Shown here: in pieces, positions 1 to 11,279 of the stretch | Numbering within the stretch: the stretch's first letter is position 1 | Layout: each line of letters starts with the position of its first letter | NCBI GenBank assembly: GCA_963277665.1 | Contig: OY728160.1 | Location: 48,096,605-48,160,604 of the forward strand | Length of the DNA stretch: 64,000 nt | Direction of reading: 5' to 3' | Source: Viscum album | Lineage: Eukaryota; Streptophyta; Magnoliopsida; Santalales; Viscaceae | Program-made: the position numbers and the translations under genes | Notes under the pieces: model-generated | Databases searched by the model: none | Told to the model about the DNA's origin: nothing | The model's input: the letters and a program-made list of their open reading frames with translations, nothing else

Positions 1-582
1 GATCACCCCTATGCTGGACAGACCCAAGGGAGTCGAGACTTTTCGGTCAAGAGTTGATACATGATACCACCAAGAATGTTTAGATCATCCAAGAGATGAT
101 GAATACTGCACAGAGCCAGGTGAAGTCTTATGGCGACCAAAGAAAAAGACCATTAGAGTTTGAGGAGGGAGACCATGTATTCTTACAAGTCTCACCCCAA
201 TGAGGATTACTGATGTTTGAATGTGGTAGAAAGCTATCTATGAGGTTCACTGGACCATTCCAGATCCCCAGCAGAGCAGACGAGGTGGCATACCATCTAT
301 CTCCTCCCCCACATATGCCTTGGGTGTATAATGTTTTCCATGTGTAATAGTTGAGGAGGTACGTGCATGATCCATTACATGATATTTGACTAAGGCAAGC
401 TAAACATTAATGATGGGGCGACGTTTGCGGATTTATTGATGGAGATAGATGATTAACATGAGCGGATCCTTCATGGGTGGTCTATTGGTCTAGTTCATGT
501 TCAATGGTAGTACTTGAATTTCTAGGAAAGAACATGGGAGCAGGAGGATCATATACGTGCTCAGTACCCCCATTTGTTTCCC
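1..582 (+). pseudogene. Decayed Ty3/gypsy integrase C-terminus with chromodomain-like tail
   Basis: This is the 3' end of a chromovirus-type pol gene, entering from outside the window. Reading from about base 118 gives the integrase C-terminal signature LEFEEGDHVFLQVSP, followed after an in-frame stop by RKLSMRFTGPFQI and, near 335, NVFHV. About 500-582 translates as WEQEDHIRAQYPHLF, the usual end of Tekay/Del-type polyproteins (ATWE...YP.LF). Several stops and frame changes make it non-functional. In a live element this domain helps strand transfer and target choice. A polypurine-like stretch and an LTR follow directly. The family assignment is from motif recall; the gypsy assignment is firm, the Tekay/Del lineage less so. 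Confidence 0.8.
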
Positions 583-630
583 TAGTTTTGTAGTAGAATT
601 CAAGGAAGAAAGTTACTAAGGTGTGGAGAA
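583..630 (+). other. Polypurine tract region of the left-hand gypsy element
   Basis: Purine-rich bases containing CAAGGAAGAAAG and GGTGTGGAGAA lie between the integrase end and the inferred LTR start at about 631. Comparable chromoviruses have a purine tract ending in GAGAA just before the LTR. This is an inference from position and composition. Confidence 0.5.
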
Positions 631-3286
631 TATAAGGAAATGAAATTCGATATATATTTTCATTAAATTATTTTAGATTATTATGAGTTTGTGAAAGTTG
701 ATGGCACGCGATTCTGAGGTCGGGATAGCCCAGAACAGAATTTTGAACTTTTCTCAAGGTATGTTCAATAATCCTGTGTACGGAATTTTCTAACATTAGA
801 ACTGGTAATCGGAATTTAAATCTAAGGGATCCATTTCGCTTGTAGCTACGAGTTTCTCTTAATGGAATATTATCTTTGTTCAGAAAAAATCTAGACGGAA
901 AAGTTAATTTTTAGATTTACAAAAAAACTCAACAAGTTATTTTATTTCTTTTTTTAAATGTTGTGGGACATGGAGGAACGACAGTGTTAAATGGTTCATT
1001 CATGGGAATGAACCTTGGGTTGCATAAACTCGATTTTGGAACATTAAATGTGGTCATACATGAACCACATTATTTTTATGCAACACAGTTGGTTCCCTCA
1101 TTAATTTAAATGGAGCTCATGCTTGGGTTTTTGACACAGAAGTGAGGAACCTCTAACGAAGTACAGTGACGTCTTCCACAAAAATAATGGAGTATTGAAT
1201 GTCTTCGTTTGATGAATCAATCTGGGATCGATGAATGATAGTGGCTTCAACGAACATGTACACTTCTCCTTCCAAAACCGCAACATCATCCAATTCTTCA
1301 TGAGGTAAGGGGGTTTGTCTTTATTAATTCATTGAGTTTGAAGACTAATTCATCTTATCTTTGTTATGATGCTAACATGGAGGGTGCAGGCCAAACGAAC
1401 AGGGCTCGAACGCTCTGCTACTTTGATATTTGCTGCGTTCATTGTGGGAAACCACAAAATAGAGGGTCAAGATGAACATGGTATCCATGAAACGTTGGAT
1501 GTGTCCTTAGAGGCACTTAGGAGCTTTTGGAAGGGAAAACATACCATTGGAGCTCACCCGGTGGCCCGCAGATGACACGCCGGTGACTGGCACCGGTGGT
1601 TGAAGGTGGAGAGCAGCACTCGCTAGCCCCAAAAGGGGACGCCCCATGGAAGACCACAAGGGGAGGCCGAATTTTGGCCACCCGCATTGGTAGAAGGGCG
1701 ACATACCTCCACATTCCGCATATGGAGGTCGCAGCATTAAAGTCATGGTGGCAAGGTACCTACACCATGCGAGTCCTACAGATAGCAAGGTGGCTCCACG
1801 TGGAGACACTGGTTGAAGAGATGAACTGCTCTAGAGCCATTTAAGGAGGAGGGCTGCACGAAACCTCATGTAGGTCATGCCATGTTGATGAGCCTAGCTG
1901 GTCCGCTGCCTAGGAGACTGAGATTTCCTCAGACAATCCCAACCGGTTCGGGCCAGGATGGTCTGCGGCCCAATGGTCTGAGCCCACTATGTCTTAGTCG
2001 GTTTGTGGTGGGATGGTCCACGGACCAGATGGTTCGGGTCAGGATAGGTCGAACCCAGACTGGGTCGGGTCGGACCAGACCCAGACCCTTTATAGCCTAG
2101 TTCTGCTTAAAAGGTTGTATCTTACAAACCGAACTTCTGTTTGAAGAGTTGTCTACGACATTGGAATCCTTGGGATGAGACAGTCCTTTTATGATACTCT
2201 ACATGAGTTTTGAAGAATGTTGGAATATGGATAGGTTGGATCATACAAGAATCCAACCGGGCTCTCGGCACTAAAATGTCTATAACACTCAGACTGGGCG
2301 TCCGATTAACGTGCCATATATTGAGTTGGAACCCTCATGACATGACATATAATTGGGTTTCTTCTCTACATGACTTAGTTCTTGTTGAAGATCAACCAAT
2401 GACCTGAGATGTGGATCCTCCCAGAATCAAGCGTACTATGTAGAAGAATCTTGTGGCTGGCTGAGATGTAATGAATGAATAGTGATCCTGTGTGGATCAT
2501 CATCTAGTGATCTTGAGTGAATCAGTACCTTGTGATCATATTTGGATCACCACTGAGAGATCCTATGTGGATCTACACTAAGCGATCCTATGTGGATCAA
2601 CACCTTGAAATCCTGTGTGGATCAACACCTTGCGATCTTGTGTGGATCAGTAGCAGATCCCTTTGATAGAATAAGATGATCTAGCCTTACGGCTAATCAT
2701 ATGTACATCTGTACTTATGTTACAACTGGTTTGAGCTGAGGATTTTTTTGTGCTTTTTCATTTAGATCATGATTTTTGGTTTTCCTTTTTGGAATTCAGA
2801 GAGACCTTTGGGGGTCTCGGGGTCTGTACTGGGTATTGTTATACTCACCCCTGCACGGGCTTCGCCCGAACCTTATTGTGTCTTGTGCAGACAACACGAA
2901 GCCTTGACTGAGACTTGGGGAGCTAGGAAATGATTGTGGACAACAGTGAAGGTTGATGTGGAGAGATTCAGAGACAGGATGTTCCTACCCCTTCAGGTAG
3001 GGTCCTTGGAAAGTGATCTCATGTGCTTTTTTTTCTATTGCAGTTGTTTCTCTTTCAGTTGGGATTGTATTCCAGCCCCCTTTTCATTCAGTACACACTA
3101 TTAATATTGAATTACTACTACGTGGATTGAATATTTTCGGGTTCTTTGTCTGTGTGTTGGCCAATTTAATGAAAACTCCTTCCCCTTTTAGGGATACGCC
3201 TTTCCAGTGCTAGTCTCCACCCCCTGGTGTATAGAAGGCGCGCTTTGGGTAGTCATGGCACGAGCCTTGGGGGATGGGTCGTGACC
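631..3286 (+). repeat. 3' LTR of the left-hand Tekay-like gypsy element
   Basis: About 2.66 kb between the purine tract and GGGTCGTGACC at 3276-3286, a common kind of LTR end in this lineage. It starts TATAAGG rather than the canonical TG, so it is mutated. Part of it (about 1360-2100) is GC-richer than its surroundings and rich in GGTCGGG/GGACCAG words. A weak TATA-like CTTTATAG lies at 2088-2095. About 2850-2890 has the sequence usual near the end of such LTRs (CTCACCCCTGCA then TTGTGCAG). No coding sequence is supported; open frames here (1366-1575, 1507-1809, 1596-1844, 1882-2100) match nothing I recognise. The second LTR is outside the window, so the boundaries are inferred. Confidence 0.6.
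2484..2657 (+). repeat. 25-bp minisatellite, seven units
   Basis: Seven units of exactly 25 bases start at 2484, 2509, 2534, 2559, 2584, 2609 and 2634, each built on GATCCTGTGTGGATCA plus a variable tail. GATC occurs at the start and middle of most units. It lies inside the left-hand LTR, probably downstream of its promoter. Confidence 0.9.
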
Positions 3287-5423
3287 GGTAAAATACAAAA
3301 AAGGGTAATTTTTTTCAATGAACATATAATATTAGTTGAATATTATTGGAAATATTTTTTAGAAGACATTGTTTTTAAGGAACAAATATTTTTGATCTAA
3401 GATATGGTAATGTCGAGCTTTCATTAAAATAGTTCCTTAAGTGTATTTACTACCAAAGAGATGAAAAATGTTACCAATACATTAATGTATCATGAATAAA
3501 AAGTGTATAAAAATGTAATGAATGTTGGATCATTATATTTCATAAAATTAAGCATAAACATAAAAAATCTCAAAAAGTGATGAGATTTCTTCAATAAACT
3601 CTTACAACATTGTAACATTGAACCATACTCCACATTTATGAAAATGAAATTATATAAATATTAAAATATCTTGAAAAGAATAATATTCATGATAAAAAAT
3701 TTCAAAGGAAATATATACACCATGTGAAAAAATATAGGTTCATTACATGACATGTGTATCAAGAATGGAATGTTATGAAAAAAATTACTTTTCGGATTTG
3801 GTATGTTTTTTTACATAAACCCCTGTAGAGAAAGATCAAAAAATGGATATGAAAATACCCATGAATTTATGTATACGAATAATATAATACATATGTGGTC
3901 AGTATACACAGCACATAAGAGTAATGGGTGGTGAATAAAGTAGGTATCTCATGGAAACAAAACACAAGTTGAAACTCCCTTACCTTGTGTCTTGACTCTC
4001 ATAGTACTCGTTCAAACCAACTCTTAATTGGTTAACTCCATTTGGTTTCTACCACAAGGATTACTTGGGTTTCTTTCTTCCTAATTAGAGGCTTAAAGTA
4101 GGAAAATTGGTATGTTGGGAAGTGTATTGAGTAGATATTGGATGAACCTAAGAGGCATGAGAGGTGTGAAGAAGAGGAAGATGTTGTTTCCTTCTATAGG
4201 GAAGTGAAAGGAAACACTTGGAATTTTTAAAAACATGTTATATATACCCATGTTTTTACCTAAAAAAAGTCTCCCCAAAAATAAAAAACTCAATAATTCA
4301 AAGGTGGATCACCAAATTATAGCCATCCAATGGGTGTTGTACAAGTTTCTAGGTCGTCTATGGTCTTAAATTTACGAGTTAGTACTTTATTAACCTAATT
4401 TAATGATAACTGTTGTAATTCGTTTTAATCACATTCATTAATATTTTGGGTAAAAAAAATAAAGAAATCATTGGAAATTATAAATTATAAATTTTATAAA
4501 TATGGAATAACAATTTCCATATTATCATTAAATAATTTCCGTAAATTAATTTAAAATTAATTCCACAGATGGGACGACACTGTGGGGTTTTAAAGTAAAA
4601 ATGTCCATACTTTTTCGATGCTATTATACCCATTTTCAAAGTGAAATTGATTCCAATTACCTAATTTTAATTAATTAATAAAAATATGATCTAATAAAAC
4701 ATTTAAAAAAAATTATAATCTTATTTATCTATATATTTAAATTATATGAAAAGGCCGTTTTGAATTAAAATCATATACATTTAACTATCCATCCAAAATA
4801 ATGTTTCCCAGAAAAATACCAAAAATTCTCCCTTTGATAATTTCAAAATAATAAATCAAAAAAATTGTTTGATTACGTTAAATATATAAATGTGACTAAA
4901 ATTAAATGTATTTTTTCACATTAGGACATGAAAAGTAGTTTATTTAAAAAAATAGCATGTTTAAACAAATAACGACTTTAAAAAAAAATTCATCATAAAT
5001 ATACTTTATTTATATTAATACATTAAAAAAAATATTTTAAACGTATTTATCACTGTTCAAATTATTATTTATAACAAAAGTATTATAATTATATCATTTA
5101 AAGAATTATAACAATAAAAAAGACATCTTGCAGAAATTGAGTGTTCCATGTAATGTATGCCAAGTCAGTTTGCCATGTTGTGTATGAAGATTTAGTGTTG
5201 CATGAAATATATTATTGGTAGCAAGATATCCTCAGTGTTCTTTGTATGTCAAGCTAAAATTTATGTGGTGTGTAGTGCATGATTAACATGGTGTTGTGTA
5301 TAATGAAATCCAAAAATAGTGATCTAATATAAAATGGACTATTTTCATTGATATGTAAAATTGAAAAGATCACAAAGGATAAATTAATATGAAAAAAAAC
5401 TCAAAATAACATTATGTGTCACA
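3287..5423 (-). repeat. LTR A, truncated copy of the old composite array
   Basis: On the minus strand the LTR starts at 5423 with TGTGACACATAATG, right after the purine-like AAAGAGGGTATAA. The 100 bases before it align with the end of the young internal region (both contain CGATGTGGGTTTCTAT). About 3.3-5.4 kb aligns with LTR B at 27.7-29.8 kb, for example around 3985-4210 against 28359-28600. A TATA-like box reads CCTATAGAAG on the minus strand at 4191-4200, and a splice-donor-like AAG/GTAAGGG lies near 3984. It stops at about 3287 where the left-hand LTR begins, so the end of this LTR is missing or lies left of the window. Confidence 0.75.
4191..4200 (-). promoter_or_regulatory. TATA-like box of LTR A
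   Basis: CCTATAGAAG on the minus strand, aligned in position with the TATA boxes of LTR B and the young LTRs. A conserved AAG/GTA donor-like site follows about 215 bases downstream. Confidence 0.45.
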
Positions 5424-6133
5424 TTATACCCTCTTTAAATTGATTTTTTATCTCGAAATACATCTATGTTGTCAAAGTTTTAGTACATGAAAGTTTCATT
5501 CATAGAAACCCACATCGTAAAAATGGATACTAAAAATTACCTTAAGAATAAAAAGTAGAAACTATAATTGTTACCCAAGTAACATACAACTAGGTTTCCA
5601 CATTAGATAACATAGGATGGGAGTGAATATTTGACATGGAGAAAAAAATGTAAAAATTTATAGAGAGTGATGGAGGTTATAATTAAAAAAAGTCAGTGAT
5701 AAAAGAAATGTTGAAGACCTCAAAGTCATAAATATGTGATGATTTAAAAGGTCATCGGTTTAACAAAATCAAGGTATTGGGATTTTTTTTATTATCATAA
5801 TAATGAGTAGTTCTTTTATTGACAAAAACTATAAGGAAACATACTTTCATGGTATATTTCTATAAAAAATTCATTCAGTAGATTTTATTTTTTTAATTTC
5901 AATTCCATCCATTAATTAATACAATTGATGTAAAAAAATAAATTTTTTTCCTGATGTGCTAAAATAATCCTTTATCAGATCTCACATCACATAAAAGAAT
6001 AAAATGTATAACTATATATTTATGACTATTGTGAAAAATAAATATGGTTAATACATTAATCTCTGAACATAAATTGTAACACTAATTATTCATCATAAAT
6101 AATTATTCATCAAAAATAGTTATACATTAACAA

Positions 6134-6232
6134 GGGCATCGTGTAGGCTAGATTTAGGTGTGAACCCCAAATCATCCTTTGGTCATGGGTTCAATATCTG
6201 CATCCTTGCTTGACTTTGATAGGTTGTCACCC
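6134..6232 (+). ncRNA. Decayed tRNA-like cassette of the old gag-only unit
   Basis: On the plus strand (antisense to its element) this aligns almost without gaps to the young cassette. Shared stretches include GTAGGC near the start, CCTTTGGT, a GGGTTC box followed by decayed bases, CATCCTTG, and the end ATAGGTTGTCACCC against GCAGGTTGTCCC. The B box has decayed from GGTTCGATTCC to GGTTCAATATC, and some 15-20 bases before the end are missing. It lies 711 bases from its LTR start; the young one lies 675 bases from its own. It is followed by As, so the pol III terminator seen in the young copies is absent. A transcript today is unlikely. Confidence 0.6.
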
Positions 6233-6489
6233 AAAAAATATGATATCCTTATCTAAATCCATAATAATATAATTTTCAAAATATAATAGACATTTGTGAA
6301 ATATGTTTAATCACTAAAGAGCATTTTAACCAAGGGTTTCATTACAACATCGATACATAAATAATTCCTCTAAAGTTTAACATAAACTAATCATGAATGG
6401 TTAACCTTATAACCCTTATGAAATATTAAATTCTTAAACATTATAAAGAAAGTCATGAAATCAGTTTAATATTGATTCCCCTGTATATC

Positions 6490-7595
6490 AAAAAGTAACT
6501 ATTGGTTGTCACATTCCAAACACGCGAATACCCTCATCATATATTCTCTTGAAACATGGTAACGACTTGAATTAGAATAAATACTTATTGAGAAAATGCA
6601 TGATTCCCAATTACAAGTATATTGGTTTTATTCCACAAATCCAAAAATAATAGTCTTTGTTAATGATAGTATAAACAACCTAACAACAAGTCCTTAATTA
6701 GATCCAAGGTAATTAGTACCTCCCAATTTACTTATTCATATCCCACATATCATTATCCAATCAAAATTATCATAACATAAGAATTATATATAATGGTTTA
6801 TCTTTCCCTAATCATGCATTTTCCATGGACACCACCTTTTTATTATATTACTTCTCTATTCCATAAGATGCATTCAATGCGTTCCTATAATTCTATAGCA
6901 AAAAACATAAACTACAAAATTGTTATACATTTCACCTTTCATATAACATAATTCTTGAATCAAAATACATAAAAGCTTTTATTATTACACTTCATCCTCA
7001 TTATATTAGCAAGTCTACCTCATCCTGTTACACAATACCTATTTCCTTTGACATTTCACCTATAGTATATTTATCATTAGTAATGTAACCATTAATCATA
7101 CCACCTTTCTGATACTCTACATGATCTTTCTTCTTGGGATATTGAGTTTTATAATGGCTATTTTTTTTCCAAACATTAAAAGCATAACCTTTGATGATGT
7201 CTTAGGGAGGCCATTGTTGCCATCAATTTCATTAACCGAACTCATGATTTTCACTCGACGTCACTTGATATTTTTACATATTTTCCATATTCAAAAAATT
7301 TTCTTATTTTTCTAAGATATTTCCATAGGTGATTCATTACATGTTCCTAATATAAAGGAACGAAAATCATTTTTCTTCCATGGAATCTATTACCCTATGT
7401 CTAACCATACTTTTTCTTTTTCTTCCTTGGTTAGTCCTTCAGTTGGATAAGGTAATCATTGTTAATCATGTCCCTAGAAAACATATTAGTCATGATCACA
7501 ACACCTTTCACTCCAGTTATCATCCCATGTGACTGGTCATCAAGAAACCATCCATCACATTCAACATTAATACACTTTATTTCAGTTTCCACCAT
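6490..7595 (-). pseudogene. Decayed gag of the old gag-only unit
   Basis: The start codon region is clear on the minus strand: CACACTAT, a T-rich stretch, an AG, then TATGGTGGAAACTGAA, aligning with the young CACACTAT...TTTTAG/ACGATGGCTGGAACC. The next 120 bases stay alignable, including ACATGGGATGAT against TTATGGGAGATG. Further downstream the match fades and the two zinc knuckles cannot be read with confidence; the 3' limit is set by the length of the young gene. There is no open frame. The product would have been a capsid/nucleocapsid Gag. Confidence 0.55.
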
Positions 7596-8102
7596 ATACT
7601 AAAAAAATAATCATAGTGTGAGCATTACTTATCACAAAAAATAACCACATATTCCGGAAAATAATTACTTATAGGTTGTATAAACCTTGAAACATTACTT
7701 AATTTATGATACCATTGGTTCATTATAGGTTATTCATGTCCAAATTATATTAAAATCTTTCATGGTGGTTAATAGAGAGATTATAAATTTCCAAAGAATA
7801 TCCCCTTGGAGTTTCAAACTAGGTATGGAGAAAGTCTTGTTGTCGTGTACTAAATTACCCTATGCCTGTCCTAGAACATTGTTTTTGAGTTGTTACCCCT
7901 ATGTAAATCTGTACTAGAGCCAAATCCACTTATTGTATCTAGATGGACATTTATTCCCAGGTAACCAACCACTCTATCATTTACAAAAGTTACAAGATAT
8001 TTTCCTAAACAATAACATATCCTTATAAAAATCCTAATCAAATCCATATGGTTCTCACAATGGTTTTATCATCATAAATTCCAATGGTTAACTAAATAAT
8101 TT

Positions 8103-8115
8103 ATCTACTCCCAAC
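8103..8115 (-). other. Decayed primer-binding site of the old gag-only unit
   Basis: The minus strand reads GTTGGGAGTAGAT next to the LTR B end, against GTTGGTATCAGAGG in the young element. The position and the conserved bases on either side support it. Confidence 0.5.
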
Positions 8116-8706
8116 TATAGTGAACCTCACTTTTCATACATAACATTACATAATTTTTTTTGGAATACCTGAAAACATTTTACAAATGGATTCCAAATGA
8201 CCATATTATTTTAGTGCCTATAGAATCATGGAAACGTAATAAATTGTACATAAGAGAGGCAAATTTTTCCACACTAGGATCTCTAAGACTAGAACCCCAA
8301 TTAGAGATACCATAAATGAAATACATCTCCCTAACATGGGATTTAGAAATAGAATGTGGGGGTATTAAACACCCGATAATGGTAAACAAGGGATACTTGT
8401 AAGCATAAACATGAACATATGGGGTATGAGAACATGATCATAATATTAAAAGATAATACCCTCCATAAAAAAGATAGTAAACAAGAATTATGGGATACTA
8501 CTTGTCAGTTCATAAGACATTTATCAAAAGGAAATAAATATAAAAATAAATGAAATCAAAATTGAGGAATAAGGAATAGAATTTGTGGCATACATATAAT
8601 ATTAGAAATTCTTCTATCAATGCTTCCTACCAAGACCATTATAACATGTTAGGCTTCTAATTTGAACTATGTACAAACATGAAGCTTAGACTAAAATACC
8701 ATGAAC
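8116..8706 (-). repeat. LTR B, distal part (split by the young array)
   Basis: This is the last ~590 bases of LTR B on the minus strand, ending GGTTCACTATAG at 8116. It was separated from the rest of LTR B (26733-29807) by the young array. Adding the two parts gives an LTR of about 3.67 kb, close to the ~3.68 kb of LTR F. A 69-codon minus-strand frame at 8180-8389 is not supported as a gene. Confidence 0.65.
8702..8706. repeat. Target-site duplication, left copy (TGAAC)
   Basis: TGAAC stands directly before the first TG of the young array and again directly after its last CA (26728-26732). Five bases is the usual size for Ty3/gypsy integration. Confidence 0.92.
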
Positions 8707-8766
8707 TGTAACAGCCCAAGATTTTATAAAAAAATATTCTTTTTAATTTTATTAATGTCTTGTGTT

Positions 8767-8860
8767 GTACGCTACACCAAAAGGAGCTTGCACAACACAC
8801 ATCCTTGACTTGACTTGCATTACACGCAATCGCGACCTTCCTCGATAGCGTGTGTAGTAC
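8767..8860 (+). other. Nested hairpin potential near the LTR start
   Basis: GTAC-gc-TACAC (8767-8777) can pair with GTGTAGTAC (8852-8860). Directly inside the right arm, ACGCAATCG (8824-8832) pairs with CGATAGCGT (8843-8851) around a 10-base loop with one A-A mismatch. In LTR2 and LTR3 one C is a T, turning C-G into a U-G pair that still forms. It would be transcribed only from a downstream LTR, in the 3' end of the RNA. Confidence 0.45.
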
Positions 8861-8969
8861 GCAATACCGAGTTTCACTAAACAACGATATGCTATAAAAA
8901 TATTATTAAAACTAGCCGTTATGAATAGTAATAACCACTTTTTGAAATCCAGTAAATCTTATTTTTCAA

Positions 8970-9453
8970 AATGAACTTTATTTTTGGATTCGGAGTATCG
9001 AATTTAGCCTAAGGTGAAATTTTGGTACTTTTCGGATAACTTTCATATTCTGATGAATAGTGAAATTTACTAAATTATAATTAAAAACAACTTTTTTAAT
9101 CGAAATAATTAATAGTGATAAATCATTAATTTGAGTGGTTTTAAAGTATATTTAGAATATATTTTTACAATTTAATACAATGTTGGTCATTGGATGTAGT
9201 TTCACATTTAAACTAGACATAAACAAGTGTCAATCTTTTGATAGATATTGTTTCTTAAAAACACGCTATTTGTTTTAACAGCGGGATTTAATTATAAAAT
9301 TAATTAATGCAACTTTTATGTTATGAATTTGGTAAAATAGACTTCATTTTTGAATTCGGAATATGAAATATAGCTTGGGATGAAATTTTGGCATTGTTAT
9401 GAAAAACATCAATTTTTGATGAATAGTGAAACTACTAAGTGGTAGGTTAAAAA
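8970..9453 (+). repeat. Diverged direct repeat within U3
   Basis: About 120 bases at 8970-9088 recur at 9333-9453. Both contain ATTCGGA.TAT, GATGAAATTTTGG or GGTGAAATTTTGG, and TGATGAATAGTGAAA, and both end TTAAAAAC. A short GAATAGTRA word occurs again near 8921 and 9573. The same arrangement is present in LTR2 and LTR3, so the duplication predates the array. U3 sub-repeats often hold transcription-factor sites; that role is inference. Confidence 0.75.
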
Positions 9454-10548
9454 CTGAATTTTGCATAAAACTTAATTTTACCGCTTCTGTGAATGGAATT
9501 TCAAAAATCCGACAGACACGGTTGATATATGTAAGTAAAATGTGGTCCAATGAGATAAAAATAATTTTTTGGTGAATAGTAACTTTTTATTTTTTTTACC
9601 ACGGTTATTAGTAAATAGGGTAACTAAGGGTAAATATGATATTAATATTACCCTAACACATGTCCTAATTCTATTGGACAAGTGTAATTCCACCAAAAAC
9701 AAACTTAGGAATAAAATATGACCATTTAGGCCCACGTGGATTAGATTAGGACATTTATTATTAATTTATTTAAAGAAGGGTTAAAATAGTTAAAATCAAA
9801 GTTTAATAAGTAAATCATTTTTAATATGGGGTTATACATAAGATAAATTCGACTATAAATATTCATTAGAAATCTAAAAAGATTTCCTACATGATGGTAT
9901 TTTATTTGTAATTTTTAGACATCAAATAATATAATTTATTTATGACACAAAGATGATGCAGTAATTATCTTATTAATGAAATATTGACATAATTGATAAT
10001 ATAAATACCAAAATAAATGTAATTTAAGACTTTTTATGAATTACACTAATTTTCTAGGTTACTATGATATATTAGTGTTGATTTAATCAACTTGGTTCGA
10101 ACATATAATTCTGTTATGACTTTCAAAAAAATCATATATCAAATAGTGTCAAAATTGACACAAAATAGTTTTTAAATCAAATATTATATTATTAATTGTT
10201 ATTTTATTCCTAAAAATCTAAGGTTCGGCCAAATGACTTAGATAAGGATATATGTATTAATAATATACAATTTGGGGTTCGTTTGGGATGTTATAGTAAG
10301 TTTATTAACCATATAGTGAAAGAAAACAAAAAGACACGGTAAAAGTTAAATTATTTAACTTAGAGTTAAATCTAATTGACAAGGTTAAAATAATACCCTA
10401 AACTTGTCTAAATCCTATTGGTTGATAGGATTTCGACCCATCCCCACATTATCTTCGAAATAAGACCCTTTGGAACCATTATAAACCGATTTTTACTTTA
10501 ATATAAAATAATATTTTGAGATATTCCTAAGGTGCCCCTCTCCTCCCC

Positions 10549-10557
10549 TATAAAAGG
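10549..10557 (+). promoter_or_regulatory. TATA box of LTR1
   Basis: TATAAAAGG, preceded by the pyrimidine-rich CCCCTCTCCTCCCC and followed by a CT-rich leader typical of a plant pol II start about 30 bases downstream. CCCTCCTC before the TATA box is also conserved in the old LTRs at 46.02 and 49.79 kb. Confidence 0.85.
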
Positions 10558-10891
10558 ACACCTCCTCCCCCTCCTCCTCACACCAATTTGAGCACTCAAG
10601 CTCGGCCAACCCCTGCCAATTTATCCTCTACACTTCCCTAGAAACATCCTAGAGGTTCTGGTCTTCCTGAAAGACCAATTTTAGTGCCCTAAGAGGAGGT
10701 CTCAAAGAGGCACTTCAAAGAAGAGGTAATTACCGTTACCAATTCTTTCATCTTTATTTCTTCTTCCACTTCTTCTTCTTAGGTTGTTTCATTATGAAGT
10801 AATAACATCAGTATCACTCATATACTGATATGTTATTATAAGTATGAAACAACCCTATTTCACCATCTATCCATCCTACGGAAAAAGAAAT

Positions 10892-10936
10892 CACCGCGCG
10901 TGCGTACGTACGGAATACCGTCTCCACGCCGTGGTG
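10892..10936 (+). ncRNA. Structured hairpin 1 of LTR1
   Basis: The 5' arm CACCGCGCGTG (10892-10902) pairs with CACGCCGTGGTG (10925-10936): six pairs, one bulged C, five pairs. The 22-base apex starts CGTACGTACG and ends CCGTCTC; within it ACGG and CCGT can form an inner 4-bp stem with a four-base loop. In LTR2 and LTR3 one arm base is T instead of C, keeping a wobble pair. Function unknown; an RNA packaging or dimerisation signal is one possibility. Confidence 0.7.
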
Positions 10937-11077
10937 TAATCTATTTTCCACCACCAACTTACATGGATGGGTATAATGGTGTAAAGAATAACTATACATA
11001 GTTATTAAAACATCATATTGATTCTGATATATTGTATAATCCACTTCAATTCAATTCAATATTTATAGAAATGATAT

Positions 11078-11122
11078 CATCGCTCGTGCGTACGTACGGA
11101 CTACCATCTCCACGACGCGATG
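11078..11122 (+). ncRNA. Structured hairpin 2 of LTR1
   Basis: CATCGCTCGTG (11078-11088) pairs with CACGACGCGATG (11111-11122): again six pairs, one bulged C at the same place, and five pairs, although the stem sequence differs from hairpin 1. The apex is 22 bases and nearly identical, but in LTR1 it has CCATCTC instead of CCGTCTC, which breaks one inner pair; LTR2 and LTR3 keep CCGTCTC. Confidence 0.7.
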
Positions 11123-11279
11123 AGATTCATTCTCCCTGTTAACCATTTAAGAATGATTATAATGTATATATAAGAAATAATAATGAAATATATGACATTA
11201 TAAAGCTACTGGATTTATGTATATATATACTTATATATGTCATCTACTTACTTCCATTTCAAGACAATAAGAAAAGTAA

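Larger units (their letters stand above)
5424..8115 (-). mobile_element. Internal region of an old gag-only element
   Basis: About 2.69 kb, nearly the size of the young internal regions (2.68 kb), between LTR B (ends 8116) and LTR A (starts 5423). On the minus strand it begins with a decayed primer site and a stretch alignable to the young leader (GTTAACCATTGGAA against GTCAACCTTTGGAA). It continues with a gag remnant from 7595, and about 710 bases before LTR A it carries a decayed tRNA-like cassette. No polymerase or integrase motif was seen, so this unit was probably gag-only before it decayed. Confidence 0.7.

Noticed and set aside
1366..2100. Several overlapping open frames in the GC-richer part of the left LTR
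   Set aside because: They occur on both strands and in several frames, which reflects base composition; no domain is recognisable.
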